64,000 bases of DNA, from the NCBI GenBank assembly GCA_023678885.1, contig CM042982.1, positions 3,844,001-3,908,000 of the forward strand. The letters run 5' to 3'. The notes under the pieces are model-generated. The model was not told the DNA's origin and made no database searches. It was given only the letters and a program-made list of their open reading frames with translations. The first letter of the stretch is position 1; every line of letters starts with the position of its first letter. The position numbers and the translations under genes were made by a program. This document shows, in pieces, positions 49,305 to 61,849 of this stretch. The DNA comes from Pogostemon cablin (Eukaryota; Streptophyta; Magnoliopsida; Lamiales; Lamiaceae).

Positions 49305-52300
49305 CTACACCTTAAAAACATATTAATTACTGTTTTAAATTAGAAAAAATATTGGCCTAATTTCAATTTTACTCTTTTATGATACTCCATATGGAAATCA
49401 GTTAAATATTTGTTTGGAAACTCATAAAAATATTTTAACAATATTTACTAATTTTAAAATTGTGGTGGAGTTCGAATTATTTTCTCTTTTATGTAACATG
49501 TTATGGGAGAAGATGGTGTGAGATCTACAAGAAGAAGTGATAATATTTCAGTGAGAAGGAATATTGAAAAGTAATAATGATGCACTGAATTATTTTATAA
49601 ATATTCTATTATAGTATATAATAAAAAGGGATAATAATCTTAAAAAAAATAGTAATAATTTTATAAATATTCTATTATAGTAAATAATAAAAAGGGATAA
49701 TAATCTTTAAAAAAAAAATAGTAATATCTTGAATAAAAATGTAATACCTAATAAGAAAACATAAATTGGTCTCATGTAAATATAACCTTTTTTTATCTAC
49801 TTTTATAAGATAGATCAACCTATTAATATGATTATATTTGTAGTTAATCATATGATAATATTCTAAAATGATATTTTGATCTATTATTTATCATATTTTA
49901 TAAAAATATAATTTTATTATTAATATGTATACTTTACATATATAATATTCTTATTTAAACCCATGACATGAACCATTGCAGTGCAGACTTTATCTAAATA
50001 ATATACCAATGTAAGTCACATAAATCAATATACATAGGAGTATATATAATTGAGAGTACTATAGCCGCCAAAATGAATTTGGTTTAACTGCTCTGTTATG
50101 ATCAGCTAGTAAAGCAAATTGCCTATTTTACCAAGAATCACTCATGTTTAATTCCTTGAAAAGATGATTTTTATAAATATGAATAAATTACTCATTTCAC
50201 CGATCTATTTCTATAATTTTATTTCAAGTTTAAACTATAAAGTTCATATAAAAATAAGACCCAACTGCACCGGGTCAACTCGCATTATACCAAAAATTTC
50301 AATAACTTACTTAAGATAATATTCTCTCAATCCATCGATAAGATATCTATTTATATAACGTGAGTAGTGAATTATGTGTGGAATTCATTTTCTTAAAAAA
50401 AAAAACTCAAAAATAGACAATCAAAATAACAAAATGAAAAATTTATTGATGAATGAAGATATATTTCCACGCCTACAAATAATATTGTACACATTTCTAA
50501 CAAAGTGGGTTAGCCTACTTGGGGCTCCTCACTAGCTAAGGTGAGTGACCCATATTCGATTCCTCTAGGAAACGAATAGGTGAATAGTAATAAGAAAGGT
50601 TGAAGATAGAAGGGTGTATGAGTGCTTGGTGAACTAACTACTAACTATACTAACAATTAATTAACTTTGTCCGATAAAAAAATGTATAAATAGTACACAT
50701 TTCTAATTAATTAAATAAAATGAGTGATCGAAAGACTAGAAAACTTGAATAATTAAATAATAAAAGTAGAGTTGCTAACACTAAATGATAGGTCGCAGTT
50801 CAACAGATCCCAGAAAGAAAGAATCACTCCAAACAGAAAACCTTAAACCACCTTTCTGATAGGATATGAGATATCTTCATGGAATATTACTATATTTATT
50901 AGTTTCGTAGTACTACTATTTATAGAAACATCCTCCCATGCATGCGACTACACTCAAAAAAGTTACAAGTTTTTGTTTGATACAATCATTGAAAAAATGT
51001 AGATGAAAAATACTCCATCTATCTCACGCTTTTCTGTTTTGGGATTTTATTCGTTTTGTAAATATTTCATATTTTTCTTTATTAAAATTGGTAAAAAATA
51101 TTTTATATACATCTTAATATAATATTCCCTCGTATCATATTAAATTTCACACTTTTCATTTATTTTCATCTCATATTTTAAGGATTTTTTTTTAATTATG
51201 TAATTATCTTTTGAAATTATCCTTAATTATTATAAAAAAATCTATATAAGAATATATTAATCATGCATAATTATTTTTTTTGAGTTAATTTTAAAATATA
51301 GTATCAAGATATTTGGGACCAAGTTCCAACAATACGTGGTATGAAGCCAAAGTATATATAGCTTGGTAAACTTATTGAGCAGACTAACCTTTCTTGATTA
51401 ATATTTTTCATATTTTCTATTAAAATTTTTTTTATGTTTACTAATACAAATTTATTAAATAGTTAAATTAAATTAAGGTTATCGTATTTCATAGATTAAA
51501 TATTATTTTTTATAAATATATTATTATTATTTATTTATCTCACGAATAACATTTCATGAGACGATCTCGTACAAATTTGTTCTATACTTAAAAAATGAGA
51601 TAAATAATTTTCTAACTTTAATATTTTATAAAAAATAATTACATTTTTTAAATATTTCTTAGTACATTTTGTGAATTGATTTAGTTTAACTTATTAATTA
51701 AAATAAAAATAAAAATTAATCAATTAATAAACTGGTCAAAACAATGATTTAAATGTGGGATTCCATAAAATGAAATATAAACTTCTGATATGATTGTGTC
51801 ACCTAAAATTAAATACACATGCTTTTCTTTTAAAGCACCATCACCATGCACCTTTTCTTTTTAATCATATATTTTTTCTTAAAGCACTTTCTTTTATTTT
51901 TAAATTATATTATTTCCTTCTATATATATACTTCTAAATTTTGAGTTTAATATTCATCAATATCCCACTCATGAATCGGTAATTCAACCCTGTTTTGAAT
52001 TTGGAAAAATGTTCAGAAGACTTTATATATGCTAGCTGTATTTCCAAAATAATTATTGTTGCAGTTCATGAAACTCTAAATTCTTATATTTTAATATTAA
52101 CAAATAACTTTAATTTTTAATAAAGATAATGTTGTTAATAATTATTTAAACACTATATATTACTTAAAAATCTAATATTTTTATTTAATAAACATAAAAA
52201 AATCATATTTTATTTCATTACGAAAATCATAATAAGAGGTGATACTAATTAATGTGAGAAAAAAAAATTATTACTTGAAAAAATGAATGTATAAAAAATT

Positions 52301-52522
52301 GATGAACGGGAGATTAATATAAATTATAAGTATAAACAGAAATGATTTTTAAAACGAAATATAATCAAAACCAAAATATAATTTTCAAAATTCAAAACAA
52401 ACAACCATAAAATTTGTATTTTATTTATTCATACCTTCAGTTGTGAAGAATTCACAGCAATGACTATATTTAACCATGTGGTCTAATTTCTTTACTCCGA
52501 AATCCTGTCGGAATTTCACTTT
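49305..52522. other. Upstream and intergenic part of unit A
   Basis: AT-rich. A direct repeat of about 60 bp (TAATAATTTTATAAATATTC-type, ending AAAAAGGGATAATAATCTT) occurs at about 49580-49640 and 49650-49710. The conserved promoter-like block is at 50767-51005. No gene seen. Confidence 0.45.
50917..50925 (-). promoter_or_regulatory. TATA box of DUF247 copy A, with RY motif upstream
   Basis: CTATAAATA on the minus strand, within a block conserved in unit B (54997-55005). A CATGCATG RY element lies about 20 bp upstream. The presumed leader exon would be spliced to the coding exon beginning near 49310. Confidence 0.5.
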
Positions 52523-52536
52523 ATTATCTTTCTTTT

Positions 52537-52776
52537 AAATGGTGTACCCCACCATTAGGGGTCCCACCGTCCCTGCCCTGGGAATTGGTGGAGGAGGTAA
52601 GCCAAAGGCAGGATTCGAACCCCCCAAGTGGCTTATAGAGAGTTCACTATTAAACTTGTGCTTGCAAGGGGCCAAATCCATGCCAAAGCAGGATTCGAAC
52701 TCTCACCCTGCAGCAATTAAGCTCAGTTGGAAATCTTTCCATCCTCCCCTCTACCACTTGAGCTATGTCTGTGGGC
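52537..52776 (-). mobile_element. tRNA-derived SINE, copy 2, with duplicated B-box segment
   Basis: Same family as 10091-10326: A box TAGCTCAAGTGG and tail GGTGGGGTACACC on the minus strand. It is flanked by the 14-bp direct repeat ATTATCTTTCTTTT (52523-52536 and 52777-52790). Unlike copy 1 it has GGATTCGAAC twice (52611 and 52691): a piece of the head replaces part of the body, so it is a rearranged subtype. Confidence 0.88.
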
Positions 52777-53336
52777 ATTATCTTTCTTTTTTCTTTAGGT
52801 AAAGTTGCTTTTGCTTTTGAGGAAGGTCATTGAATTGAGTTCTAAAAAATCGCTGCTAAACCTCCGTTTTCTTATTGTGCTAGAAAATCTTTAGTCACTT
52901 ATACATGTGAGTAAAGATTTTCTACCTAGCTTGTGAGTGATAATAAAACTGGTCTTAAATTCAAAATGACGACTTCCTTTTACGAATTTACATATATTTT
53001 CTGTTTCTTTAAGTAATTTTTAATTTTGATATACATAATAAATAAATTATATAGTATATAATGTTTGTTAGGCTTGAACTAAAAATTTAAAATTAAAATA
53101 TAGTGGGAGTTAATGAATTAAGTATCACATTTTTTTTATGTGATGAGGTTCTTAGGTTTGTGGGCCTCCCATTGGGCTACCACACGGGAAAGGGCTGAAT
53201 ATACATCCTGGGCCGCTGAGTATAGGCTGAGCCCAACTCGGATCACAATGGCGGAGTTTGTAGATCAGGCAAGGTTTGAAATAATAAATTCATTAGTTAA
53301 TATATCATTAATCAAATACACAAGTGGAAGTAATCT

Positions 53337-54224
53337 TCACATAGCAGATTGAAAATCTAAAACGCATCCACAAGTTAGTTTTACTGGGTTCAGATTATTC
53401 GTGCTATTTTGGTACATCATTTCTTGTGCTTGTGTCGTGGAATTTATCAGGTTATCCAACAAGATTGCATAATCAGTGAGAGTGATGTAAGCAGGCTCAT
53501 CCGGTGGAAGGTATTGCTCGTAAGCAACTAAGTTTCTCATCAGACTCTCAGTGCCATCATAAATTGCCAGAGTAGGCATTGTCATCATGCCATTGTTAAA
53601 ATTTACGTCGAAAGGAGTGTTACCATTTCCGCCCTGTCTTTTTCTGAACCTAACATTAGCATTTCTGAGCTCTGCAGATGTAGTAACAGTCGATCCTGCT
53701 GCAGCGACGTCGTTTCAAGTCTCCAACAGAGATGAACCAGATTGAGTATATGTTTGATCTGATGATCCCATTTTACCCTTTCTGGATGATATGGCAATCC
53801 TCCAGGGATAGAGCATTAGGACACGTTGCATCACCTGGCCATGCTTGTTTGGCCCCTCGATTATGTCGAAAAGCTAAATCCTGTATCACCTGATTCATGT
53901 GCGACCTGCACATTTATTTCAACTCTGCGATGCAACTTCAATGATGAAGCAACCATCCAGCACCATCAACTCTGCTTCCTCCAGCTCCATGGCTGCAACT
54001 TCCGCGATGTACACTTCCATCTCCGTGTCTCGTCTCCGCTCCACGATTGATTAGCGGTCAAAACATGATTTAGGTGCATGATAAGGGCCAATGGATACAA
54101 TTCGTGGGTTGTAAGACTTCTATCTCACATCGCGCAAGTATGTTGGCACTTTGAAGATGGAAGCTGAGCTTTCTGGACACAACTTCTCTAGCTTCCTGCT
54201 TATGCTTGATCTCACTCTTTCCAT
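53337..54224 (-). pseudogene. DUF247 pseudogene, copy B
   Basis: From ATG 54224 the frame reads SISRKLEKLCPESSASIFKV, then a stop within VRxKSYNPRIVSIGPYHAP. Later pieces in other frames include LDGCFII, HQIKHILNLVHLCW, MPTLAIYDGTESLMRNLVAY and LTDYAILLDNLINSTTQAQE. The C-terminal domain with the membrane helix is missing. Several stops, frameshifts and internal deletions make it older than copy A. Confidence 0.85.
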
Positions 54225-54996
54225 CTGCACCTCATCTAAAAATGGAAAACTTTGGCCTAATTTCAAATTTACTCGAAATCCGTTGAATATTTATTTATTA
54301 GATATATTTGAACAATTTTTACTAATTTAAATTTTTATATGTATGGAAGAGTTTATATATTCGTTTGCTATATATACACATATGGAGCATATATAATTGA
54401 GAATAGTATGACAAAAAATGGATTTGGTCTATCCGCACTATATATTATGATCAGCTCTTTTGTAGTTACTACTAACTTATTTTACAAATAACTCTCTTTA
54501 TTAATAACTCCATCCATATTTTTTTTGAAAAAACAAAAATTTCATTGATGAAATGAAGGAGCTATATAACTCATACTATTACGTGAAATTTATTATCAAT
54601 TAATACAAAATATATAGTGGTTCCTTTATTCATTTGCAAAATGAACTCTCAAATTTATACTTCTTTGATGTTTTAATCTACAGTTAAGTCATAATTTTGA
54701 TTTTCATGAGTCAATGCATGTTAATTCTGGTGTGTGATTGCTTACTGTTCACAAATCAACCCACATGCACATTTCTAAATTCTAAGAGTAAAGCAAATGA
54801 TAAAAAACTTGGAAACTTGAATATATAATTAAATAATAAAAGTAGAGATGCTCACACTAATTAATGACAGGTAGCACCAAACTTCGACAAATCCGGGAAA
54901 GAGAGTCGAGAGAACACTCCAAATGGAAAACCCTTAAATAACCTTTCTCATATCCTGCATGAAATATTATTTATTTTATTATTTCCCTAGTACTAC

Positions 54997-55005
54997 TATT
55001 TATAG
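54997..55005 (-). promoter_or_regulatory. TATA box of DUF247 copy B
   Basis: CTATAAATA on the minus strand in the block shared with unit A. The RY motif of unit A is changed here (CACGTGCT instead of CATGCATG). Confidence 0.45.
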
Positions 55006-55099
55006 AAACATCCACCCACGTGCTTCTAGTTAACAACATTCAAAAAGCTTTAATTTGTTTGGAACAATCATGAGTAAAATGTAGATGGAGAATATATAT

Positions 55100-56340
55100 G
55101 ATTTTTTTAAAAAATATAATTATATATTGGAATACGATAGTCGGAAGTGTGGCAAAAACTTGCGTGCGCACGGGAGCATATTTCGTGCGCCTTTAGAATT
55201 TTGTGTTAAATTGTATACCCTTTAGTATAAAGATGTGTACCATGATAAAGATTTATGTGTGCCCGGGAGCATGGGAAGATATTCCATACGCCTTTTGAAA
55301 ATTTGTGTTAAATTGTATATCCTTTATGTGTACCCTTTATTTTCTGAAGAAAAATAAAAAATATTAATAAGTGTATACCCTTTAGAATAAAATGGTATAC
55401 CTTTATTAATTAAAGTGTATACCCTTTAGACAAAAGCAATGTACCCTTACCCATAATACTAAATTCTAAAGGCCCACGGAAACAAGCCTCACTCTTCCGC
55501 TGTCCCGAAAGATTTAATTTTTAGAAAGGAAAAAAAAATCCATTTTAATTATTTATTTAATTGATGCTTTAGGGATTTTAAAAAATATATTTACACTATC
55601 TTTCAAAATTGTCCTAAAGAATAAAAGGAATATCTATATATACACTAAATAAAAATATACTATTTATATGCAGTATAAGATTTTTAAATTTGAGTAAATT
55701 TTAAAATATATCAAGATTTTTGGGACATACATGGTACATATCATGAAGCAAAAGTACACCTAGTATGTTATCTTAAACAATATCTAGACCATTTAACATT
55801 TTTCTTAATAAGTTATAATTTTTAAATATATTACTTCTATTTATTCTACTAATCATTCACGAAATAATTAAATTTAAAGTTATTTGTTTTCATTTACTAA
55901 ATATCACTTTTTATAAAAATACATACAATTTCATAAATAAAAAGAAAAAATAAAATAAAAACATCTGCATTATAGAGATCTCTCGGAGTCGCTCTTATAA
56001 ACTTCTATTACGTACTTACGATTGTGTTACCTAAAATTAAACGCACGTGTTCTTTTTTTAAGCACCACCCTATCTTTTTTAATTATATATTCTTTTCTTA
56101 AAGCACTCTCTTTTACTTTTAAATTATATTCTTTTCTTAGAACAACTTCCACATGATGCTCTATACTTCTAAATTTATATTTTAATCATTCAGGGAATAT
56201 TGTATTTAGTTAGTTGCACATCGATTTTCAATTTATGCGTGGTGTAAGGTCGAAGCCAAGGGTAGCACTGACACCTAAAAATCCGAAGTTTTGAAATATT
56301 AAGGGATTTATGAAACAACTTTTCGTAGTATAAAAAATAT
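55100..56340. other. Right part of unit B and repeats
   Basis: 55190-55445 contains five or more copies of a GTGTATACCCTTTA-type motif and two GCACGGGAGCAT/GCCCGGGAGCAT segments, a decayed local repeat. No gene seen. Confidence 0.45.
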
Positions 56341-57496
56341 AGTCTCCACATCAGAATTTTATTTAATAAAATTTTATTTTCCTAAAAATTAAAATAACAT
56401 AAAAAATATGAATAAAAGAGAATGACTAATTATATTGTGCACTCGGGTGCACCCTAAGATAGGTTGCACCCGCTTTAAAAAACGTATACAAATATAAACA
56501 AAAACATATACAATTATAAATAAAAATGTATACAATTTAATTGTTAGTTTTTAATGAAAAATTGAGTGTAAAAAATATACAATTATTAAAAAATATGTAT
56601 ACACTATTGAATAAAAAATTATACACATATGGTACTAGTTTTTTTAATGAAAAATTAGTGTGAAAAAAGTATACAATTTTTAAAAAATACATATACAAAA
56701 TAGAATTATATATATATAATAGAATAAAAAATTATACAACCTTATATGGACTCAAAAGAATTAAAGAAACAGATTTAAGAAACTGAAACTGAAACGAAAC
56801 AGAAACAGAAACAGAAAGAAATCAGATTAAAAATTTCAATTCATTCCCAAAATCCGATCCGATCCGATCCAATCCAAAAATCAATTCCAAATTGCCAATT
56901 CTCCACCAAAATCGAAAGCTGCCTTGCGACGTCGATGACCACCGAGCCGCCCCGTCACATCGCGAAATCCAGCCGGGAGAAACGCCACGTTGGAGAGGTC
57001 GATTCCGATGCCGTCGTCGCTGTCTCGCCGTCAACCATTGACATCTCTCCACCGCGACGCCGCCCGTTGCCGGAGAATACCGCCACCGCGCACGTCCAGC
57101 ACTGCGGAAGTGCCACCGCCCGCCGCTGAAGTCCCGACGATGTCCGGAGGTCGTAGATCTGCTGCCGGAATCCGTCAGATTTTCGGTGGAGCTCAAAGTT
57201 GAAAACTAAGATGAAGCAGCCATTGATGGAGCAGTAAAAGAACTATAAACACTATGATGGATTAGGGTTCTTCAAATTGGGAGAATTTGAGATGGTTGGA
57301 TTAGGGCTCTTCGTTGAACAAGAGAGATTAGGATTTCGCTGGATTTTATTTTGTGATTGGATTGGGAATTGAATTGAAATTTTCAATCTGATTTACGTTC
57401 TTTTCTTCAATTTTCTTTTATTTTCTTTTGTTTTTTTAATGTTATTTTAAATTTTAGGAAAATAAAATTTAATTAATGAAAAATTAAATTTATGGG
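56341..57496. mobile_element. Long-inverted-repeat element with a GC-rich interior
   Basis: Left arm 56341-56422 (contains TTTTATTTTCCTAAAAATTA) is the inverted counterpart of 57413-57496 (contains TTTTAGGAAAATAAAATTT). A second inner pair is 56821-56848 against 57364-57393 (shared AATCAGATT-AAATTTCAATTCA core). Between the two left arms (about 56423-56800) lies a TATACAA-rich insertion absent from the right side. The interior 56850-57360 is GC-rich with several overlapping open frames and no recognisable protein. It could be a Pack-MULE-like element with captured DNA; no target duplication is confirmed. Confidence 0.5.
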
Positions 57497-57817
57497 ACTA
57501 ATTAGGTACAAATATATAACATGCCTTGTTAAAAAATCAAATATATGTCATTGATATTGGATTGAGTCGTGTGTGATGTCAATATTAATATTTAATCACA
57601 AAATGCAACACGCATTGTAGAAGCAAGGTTGCAAGTTGTTCTAAAAAAAAAAAACTCTTTAAATGCAATATGAATCTAATGGCGAATTAAATCAAGAATA
57701 TAAATGACATAGAGATGATTTGATATTCTCCCACGCACGCATTTTCCTACTTAATTAGTAGTGAATATATATTGGAATAAAATTAATCTGAAAAAGTCAA
57801 CTTATGAATTGTGATTT

Positions 57818-58170
57818 GGCAACAGTTTAGAGGCTTACGCCAATAACTTAATTATGAGAGGTCACTTCGTTGGTGGTTATTTATACCAAAGTTAATCTAA
57901 AATGTGTATCTGTTGTGGACCACATCAAGCTAGGTCTTGTTGGAGTATGAGAAATGTATGGCTTGTCTCTTTATTTATTTTAGTGTGTATGGATGTGTTG
58001 CTTGAAGATGATATGAAGGTATTAATTGGAGTAGGCTATGATTCGGTACAATACGTGATTGACTCGATCATGCAACCTTTAGTCCTTAGGCAAGCTCTTG
58101 AATATATAGATTGGGGGGTTCTAAACCCTAAACATAATAGGAAAAACTTTACAAATTAAAGGATTAATGA
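57818..58170 (+). pseudogene. Duplicated 3' end of the YiiX-like gene (unit C start)
   Basis: It matches the last codons and 3' UTR at 47545-47920: AACAGTTTAGAG, TTATGAGAGG and CTTCGTTG at the coding end, then TTGGAGTAGG, TAGGCAAGCTCTTGAATATA and GGGGTTCTAAAC. Coding capacity is lost by indels. It marks the left edge of a further duplication unit whose DUF247 copy lies at 59795-62172. Confidence 0.75.
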
Positions 58171-58349
58171 AATGGTAATTTTGGTGTTGAACAGCTAGCA
58201 TTCAGTTTAATTTATGTCCCTTGGTGTAATAATAACATAGGTGCCTCGTTCTTCGAAATCAGAAATCTACATAATTTATGGGTGCTATATATTTTCATGC
58301 GTGATAGTTAACATATATATGTTGTTAGGTTAATTTTATGCATTAATTC

Positions 58350-59656
58350 TGTTAGGGATTTTGATTACCAAACAATGCAAATTACAGTGAATGAATAAAT
58401 TGAGAAATTACAAGAATAGAATGAAAGAATATAATTTTGTCTTGGACAAAAACTCCAGGAAATTCAACTTTCTGGAGCAGTTTTAGTTCTAATATGAGCG
58501 GGCTTTAACGTCTATCAGATTGTTAATTAAATCTGACCAATCTCCTCAAGTAGGTTGAATTCCAGTTTGGTTATGAGCTTCGGAATATGTTGAGATCTAG
58601 TTCCAACTTGATTTTCCAAAGCAGCTGATTCCAATTCTTACACGAACAGAGTTGTGCAAATTTCCAGAACAAACAAGAAAAAACATTAGATAAAAAATAA
58701 GCCGAGTCAAGTCCAGGACTTTACCTGCAAAACAATCACGTCCCGGTAGTACATACGATTCCGACGTGTTGTTCCCAAAGGTAAAACGGCTTCGTCTCTT
58801 GTACGAGTTGCACCTCACGTACTGGAGCACCGACGAACGAAGAGATGATAGAACTAGGTTGCTCACTATATGAGACTCACGATGATACTCTAGGATATGT
58901 AACTAGTATGCAATGTATGTCTTCACACTTTCAAGATATGATGTTTTTCAAGGTTGCAAGATGATAAGATGATGTCAAGCGCCAAAGATGAATGTCCTAT
59001 TTATAGGCATTACGTACTCCACTCATATTTCAGGTTCTGCTGCAGTTATTACTGCATTCAATAGGGCTATATAATAAATACTGGTCATTACCAGTTCTTA
59101 CATGCTGGAATAGATTTGACTTTGTCATGTTTGTACTCAACTGTTCACATTTGAATTTGAATTCATAACTGAATGTTGAACGTTTCCAAGTGTCATAAAC
59201 CATGTAGGCCTTATCTTCAGTTGGAAATAATATAGAACAAGCCCACTCAAAATTATCATCTTTCATTTGAGTTCTTACTGACTGGATCTTGGTCCAATAG
59301 TCAAAAATAAACTTTAACTCTCTATAAAGCCCATAATTATGGCTCTCACATTATTATTCCATAATGACATTAATTATGTTGGCTACATAAATGTTCATTA
59401 TGTAGGATTCAAGTATTTGAACAAATTTAATCCTCACATAAAACATATTTAACCATTCAACTTGTGCATTAAATTCTAACTCACCAAATATTTGGTTTTG
59501 AGGTCACAAATTAATGCACTATTTCATCTCTGTGAAACGAGTATTAATCATACACTGTTTAATTTCTTCAAAAATTAAACTTATATCCCTCAAATAAACT
59601 GGTCGTTAAATAATCAATTTAATTGATTTATTAATCTCCAAACCAAATTTCCAACA
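58350..59656 (-). mobile_element. Solo LTR, 1307 bp
   Basis: Begins TGTTAGGGATTTTG and ends AAATTTCCAACA, so it has TG...CA termini with short inverted TGTT/AACA ends. The perfect 5-bp duplication AATTC flanks it (58345-58349 and 59657-59661). A CCTATAAATAGG TATA-like site on the minus strand near 59000 suggests that orientation. No internal domain or second LTR is present, as expected after LTR-LTR recombination. Confidence 0.8.
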
Positions 59657-59821
59657 AATTCTTCTTCCTTCCAGTATAGTGGAATGATACATGGCAGGAA
59701 ATTCAAACTGATAATGTACACGGAAGTGGAATTAAACACGCAGCAGAAATGAAATTTCATTAAACCCTAGCAAGTAGCAACCTATGGGCATTAATTAGAG
59801 TTTTTGAGCTGCAGTAATAGT

Positions 59822-61849
59822 TGTTGGGATAGGCAGATCCTCATTCATTCCTAAGGGACAAATAAAGAAGAACATAAAAAGCACAACACAAGAATTTACG
59901 TGGAAAACTCCAAAATCGGAGAAAAACTACGGACCGATAAAATACCACTATGTGAAAAATTTTTACAATCATATAGAATTTCTTTCTCCCGATCCCCAAT
60001 CCCTACACTCTTACAAATCTTTGACTAATCCACACCTTTCTCCCCATTCTCACAACCGAGAATCAAATAAATGAATTTAAGAATAATCAAATACAAAGAT
60101 TAAAGTGTACTTGATTGGTGCACTTGACTTCAAGTCCAAGGGTCTCCTTATATAACCTAAGAAATCCTTCCCTTTTTGCTCTCCTTTCCGATGTGGGACA
60201 AAAGCAAAGAAAACATTCCTCCTTTTATTTTTGACAAAAATCCAACAATCTCCACCTTGTCAAAATAAAAGAAGACACATTGTCTTTACCGACAATCCAT
60301 TCTCAACCTTGAAAATCCCTTAGAATAAACAATTCTAAGAATCATTGTCTTCACCGACAATCCATTCTCAACCCCGAGAATCCTACTCCACCATATGAAA
60401 AGACCACTTAGAATCAACTGTTCTAAGAATTTCCTGCGACACATATCGAAAAACACCTGCTGATATTTATGGTGCTACTTTCAGCTCTTGGCTACCCATG
60501 GAAGTCCATCAGCCATCAATATATATCCATCACACACCCTACATCACCTGCCAAGTCAATGTCCGTGTGCAAACTTGTGGACCAGCTAATATTATTACAT
60601 TATTTTCCATGACAACTGAACATGTCATAAGGATCCCCAATAATATTAACTCAACATTCAGAGTTGTTGCCGCACCAACTCCTCCTTGACCAGCAACGTC
60701 ACCATTACTCCACCGTAAGCAATTACGGTGCCATTGTTCTACCGCAATTACCGCACCATTGCTCCACCTTGAACAAAACCCGTCTGTATCGACATGTCGT
60801 CGCTGTCTTTTACCGCCAAGCTACACCAAGTTTGTCCGAACTTTTTTCCTACTGAAAGTGTCGTCACTTGAAGCCGATTCCAACCCTCCGGAATTCACGA
60901 TGCTTTTTTCCACTTGTTGATTGAATCCACGCTATTCTTTACCTATCTAGAGCCAGCCGATACCAAGCCACCACATCGCCATCTTCACCGTTGAATCGTC
61001 GCTTTCCCACGCCACCGATTATTATCGAAAAACACGTTCCTTTCAAACCTCCTTAAGCCGACATCCATGGAAAATCCTATGCCGCTATTAAGCCAACTCC
61101 ATCACCAGGAGTCCCAGCAATTCACATTGCTGCAAGTCCAAGAACTCCCCCAAAAACTGTTGACCTACAAATCTTATCCCTTCCCGCGCCACTGTCGCCA
61201 CAGTCCGGCGCATTTCACCACAAGAAAGGAGATGCCACTGTATCCGGCTGTTCTTTTGACCCCCTTGTGCCACTAGCCTTTCTCACTTCTTTCGTGTCAC
61301 CCTTAGCCTAATGAATAACCCTCTTCCTCTCATAAGTCTTTTCTGATGTGGAAGGTCAGACTATGCTGCAACCACATAGCATACTAAGAACTTTATAAGC
61401 ACCCAAACCGGGCTCTGATATCACTTGTTGAGATAGGTGGATCCACATTCATTCCTAAGGGACAAATAAAGAAGAACATAAAAGGCACAACACAAGAATT
61501 TACGTGGAAAACTCCAAAATCGGAGAAAAACCACGGACCGAGAAAATACCACTATGTGAAAAATTTTACAATCACACATAATTTCTCTCCCCCGACTCCC
61601 AATCCCTACACTCTTACAAATCTTTGACTAATCCACACTTTTCTCCCAATTCTCACAATCGAAAATCAAAGAAAGGAATTTAAGAAGAATCAAATACAAT
61701 GATTAAAGTGTACTTGATTGGTGCACTTGACTTCAAGTCCAATTGTCTCCTTATATAACCTAAGAAATCTCTCCCCCTTTGCTCTCCTTGCCGATGTGGG
61801 ACAAAAGCAAAGGAAAAATTCCTCCTTTTATTTTTGACAAAATCCAACA
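59822..61849 (-). mobile_element. Non-autonomous LTR retrotransposon, 2028 bp
   Basis: Two direct repeats, 59822-60247 (426 bp) and 61426-61849 (424 bp), both begin TGTTG(G/A)GATAGG and end AAATCCAACA. The 5-bp duplication ATAGT flanks the whole (59817-59821 and 61850-61854). On the minus strand the LTR at 61426-61849 is the 5' LTR; next to it TGATATCAGAGC resembles the initiator-Met tRNA primer site (TGGTATCAGAGC). A purine-rich GACAAGGTGGAGAT precedes the other LTR. The ~1.2 kb interior has no gag or pol, so it must be mobilised in trans. Confidence 0.9.
61408..61425 (-). promoter_or_regulatory. Primer-binding site of the LTR element
   Basis: AGTGATATCAGAGCCCGG read on the minus strand, directly adjoining the 5' LTR and differing by one base from the TGGTATCAGAGC core complementary to initiator tRNA-Met. 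Confidence 0.7.

Larger units (their letters stand above)
47550..52000. repeat. Tandem duplication unit A (gene 3' end + DUF247 + upstream DNA)
   Basis: Blocks shared with unit B: AAAATTAAA(T/C)(A/G)CAC(A/G) regions near 51800 and 56025, TAGTACTACTATTTATAGAA (50909 / 54989) and GTATATATAATTGAGA/GCATATATAATTGAGA (50041 / 54388). Blocks shared with unit C: AACAGTTTAGAG (47549 / 57822), TAGGCAAGCTCTTGAATATA (47843 / 58086) and GGGGTTCTAAAC. Order and orientation are conserved. Confidence 0.75.
53200..56200. repeat. Tandem duplication unit B
   Basis: Left edge: GGCGGAGTTTGTAGATCAGG (53249) matches GGCAGAGTCTGTAGATAAGG in unit A (47963). Right edge: GTGTTACCTAAAATTAAACG (56014) matches GTGTCACCTAAAATTAAATA in unit A (51797). 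It is shorter and more decayed than unit A. Confidence 0.7.

Noticed and set aside
56424..57504. GACTAATTA direct repeats (56424-56432 and 57496-57504) as a 9-bp target duplication
   Set aside because: The sequences inside do not form matching termini, and the left copy falls at an internal insertion rather than the outer arm end.
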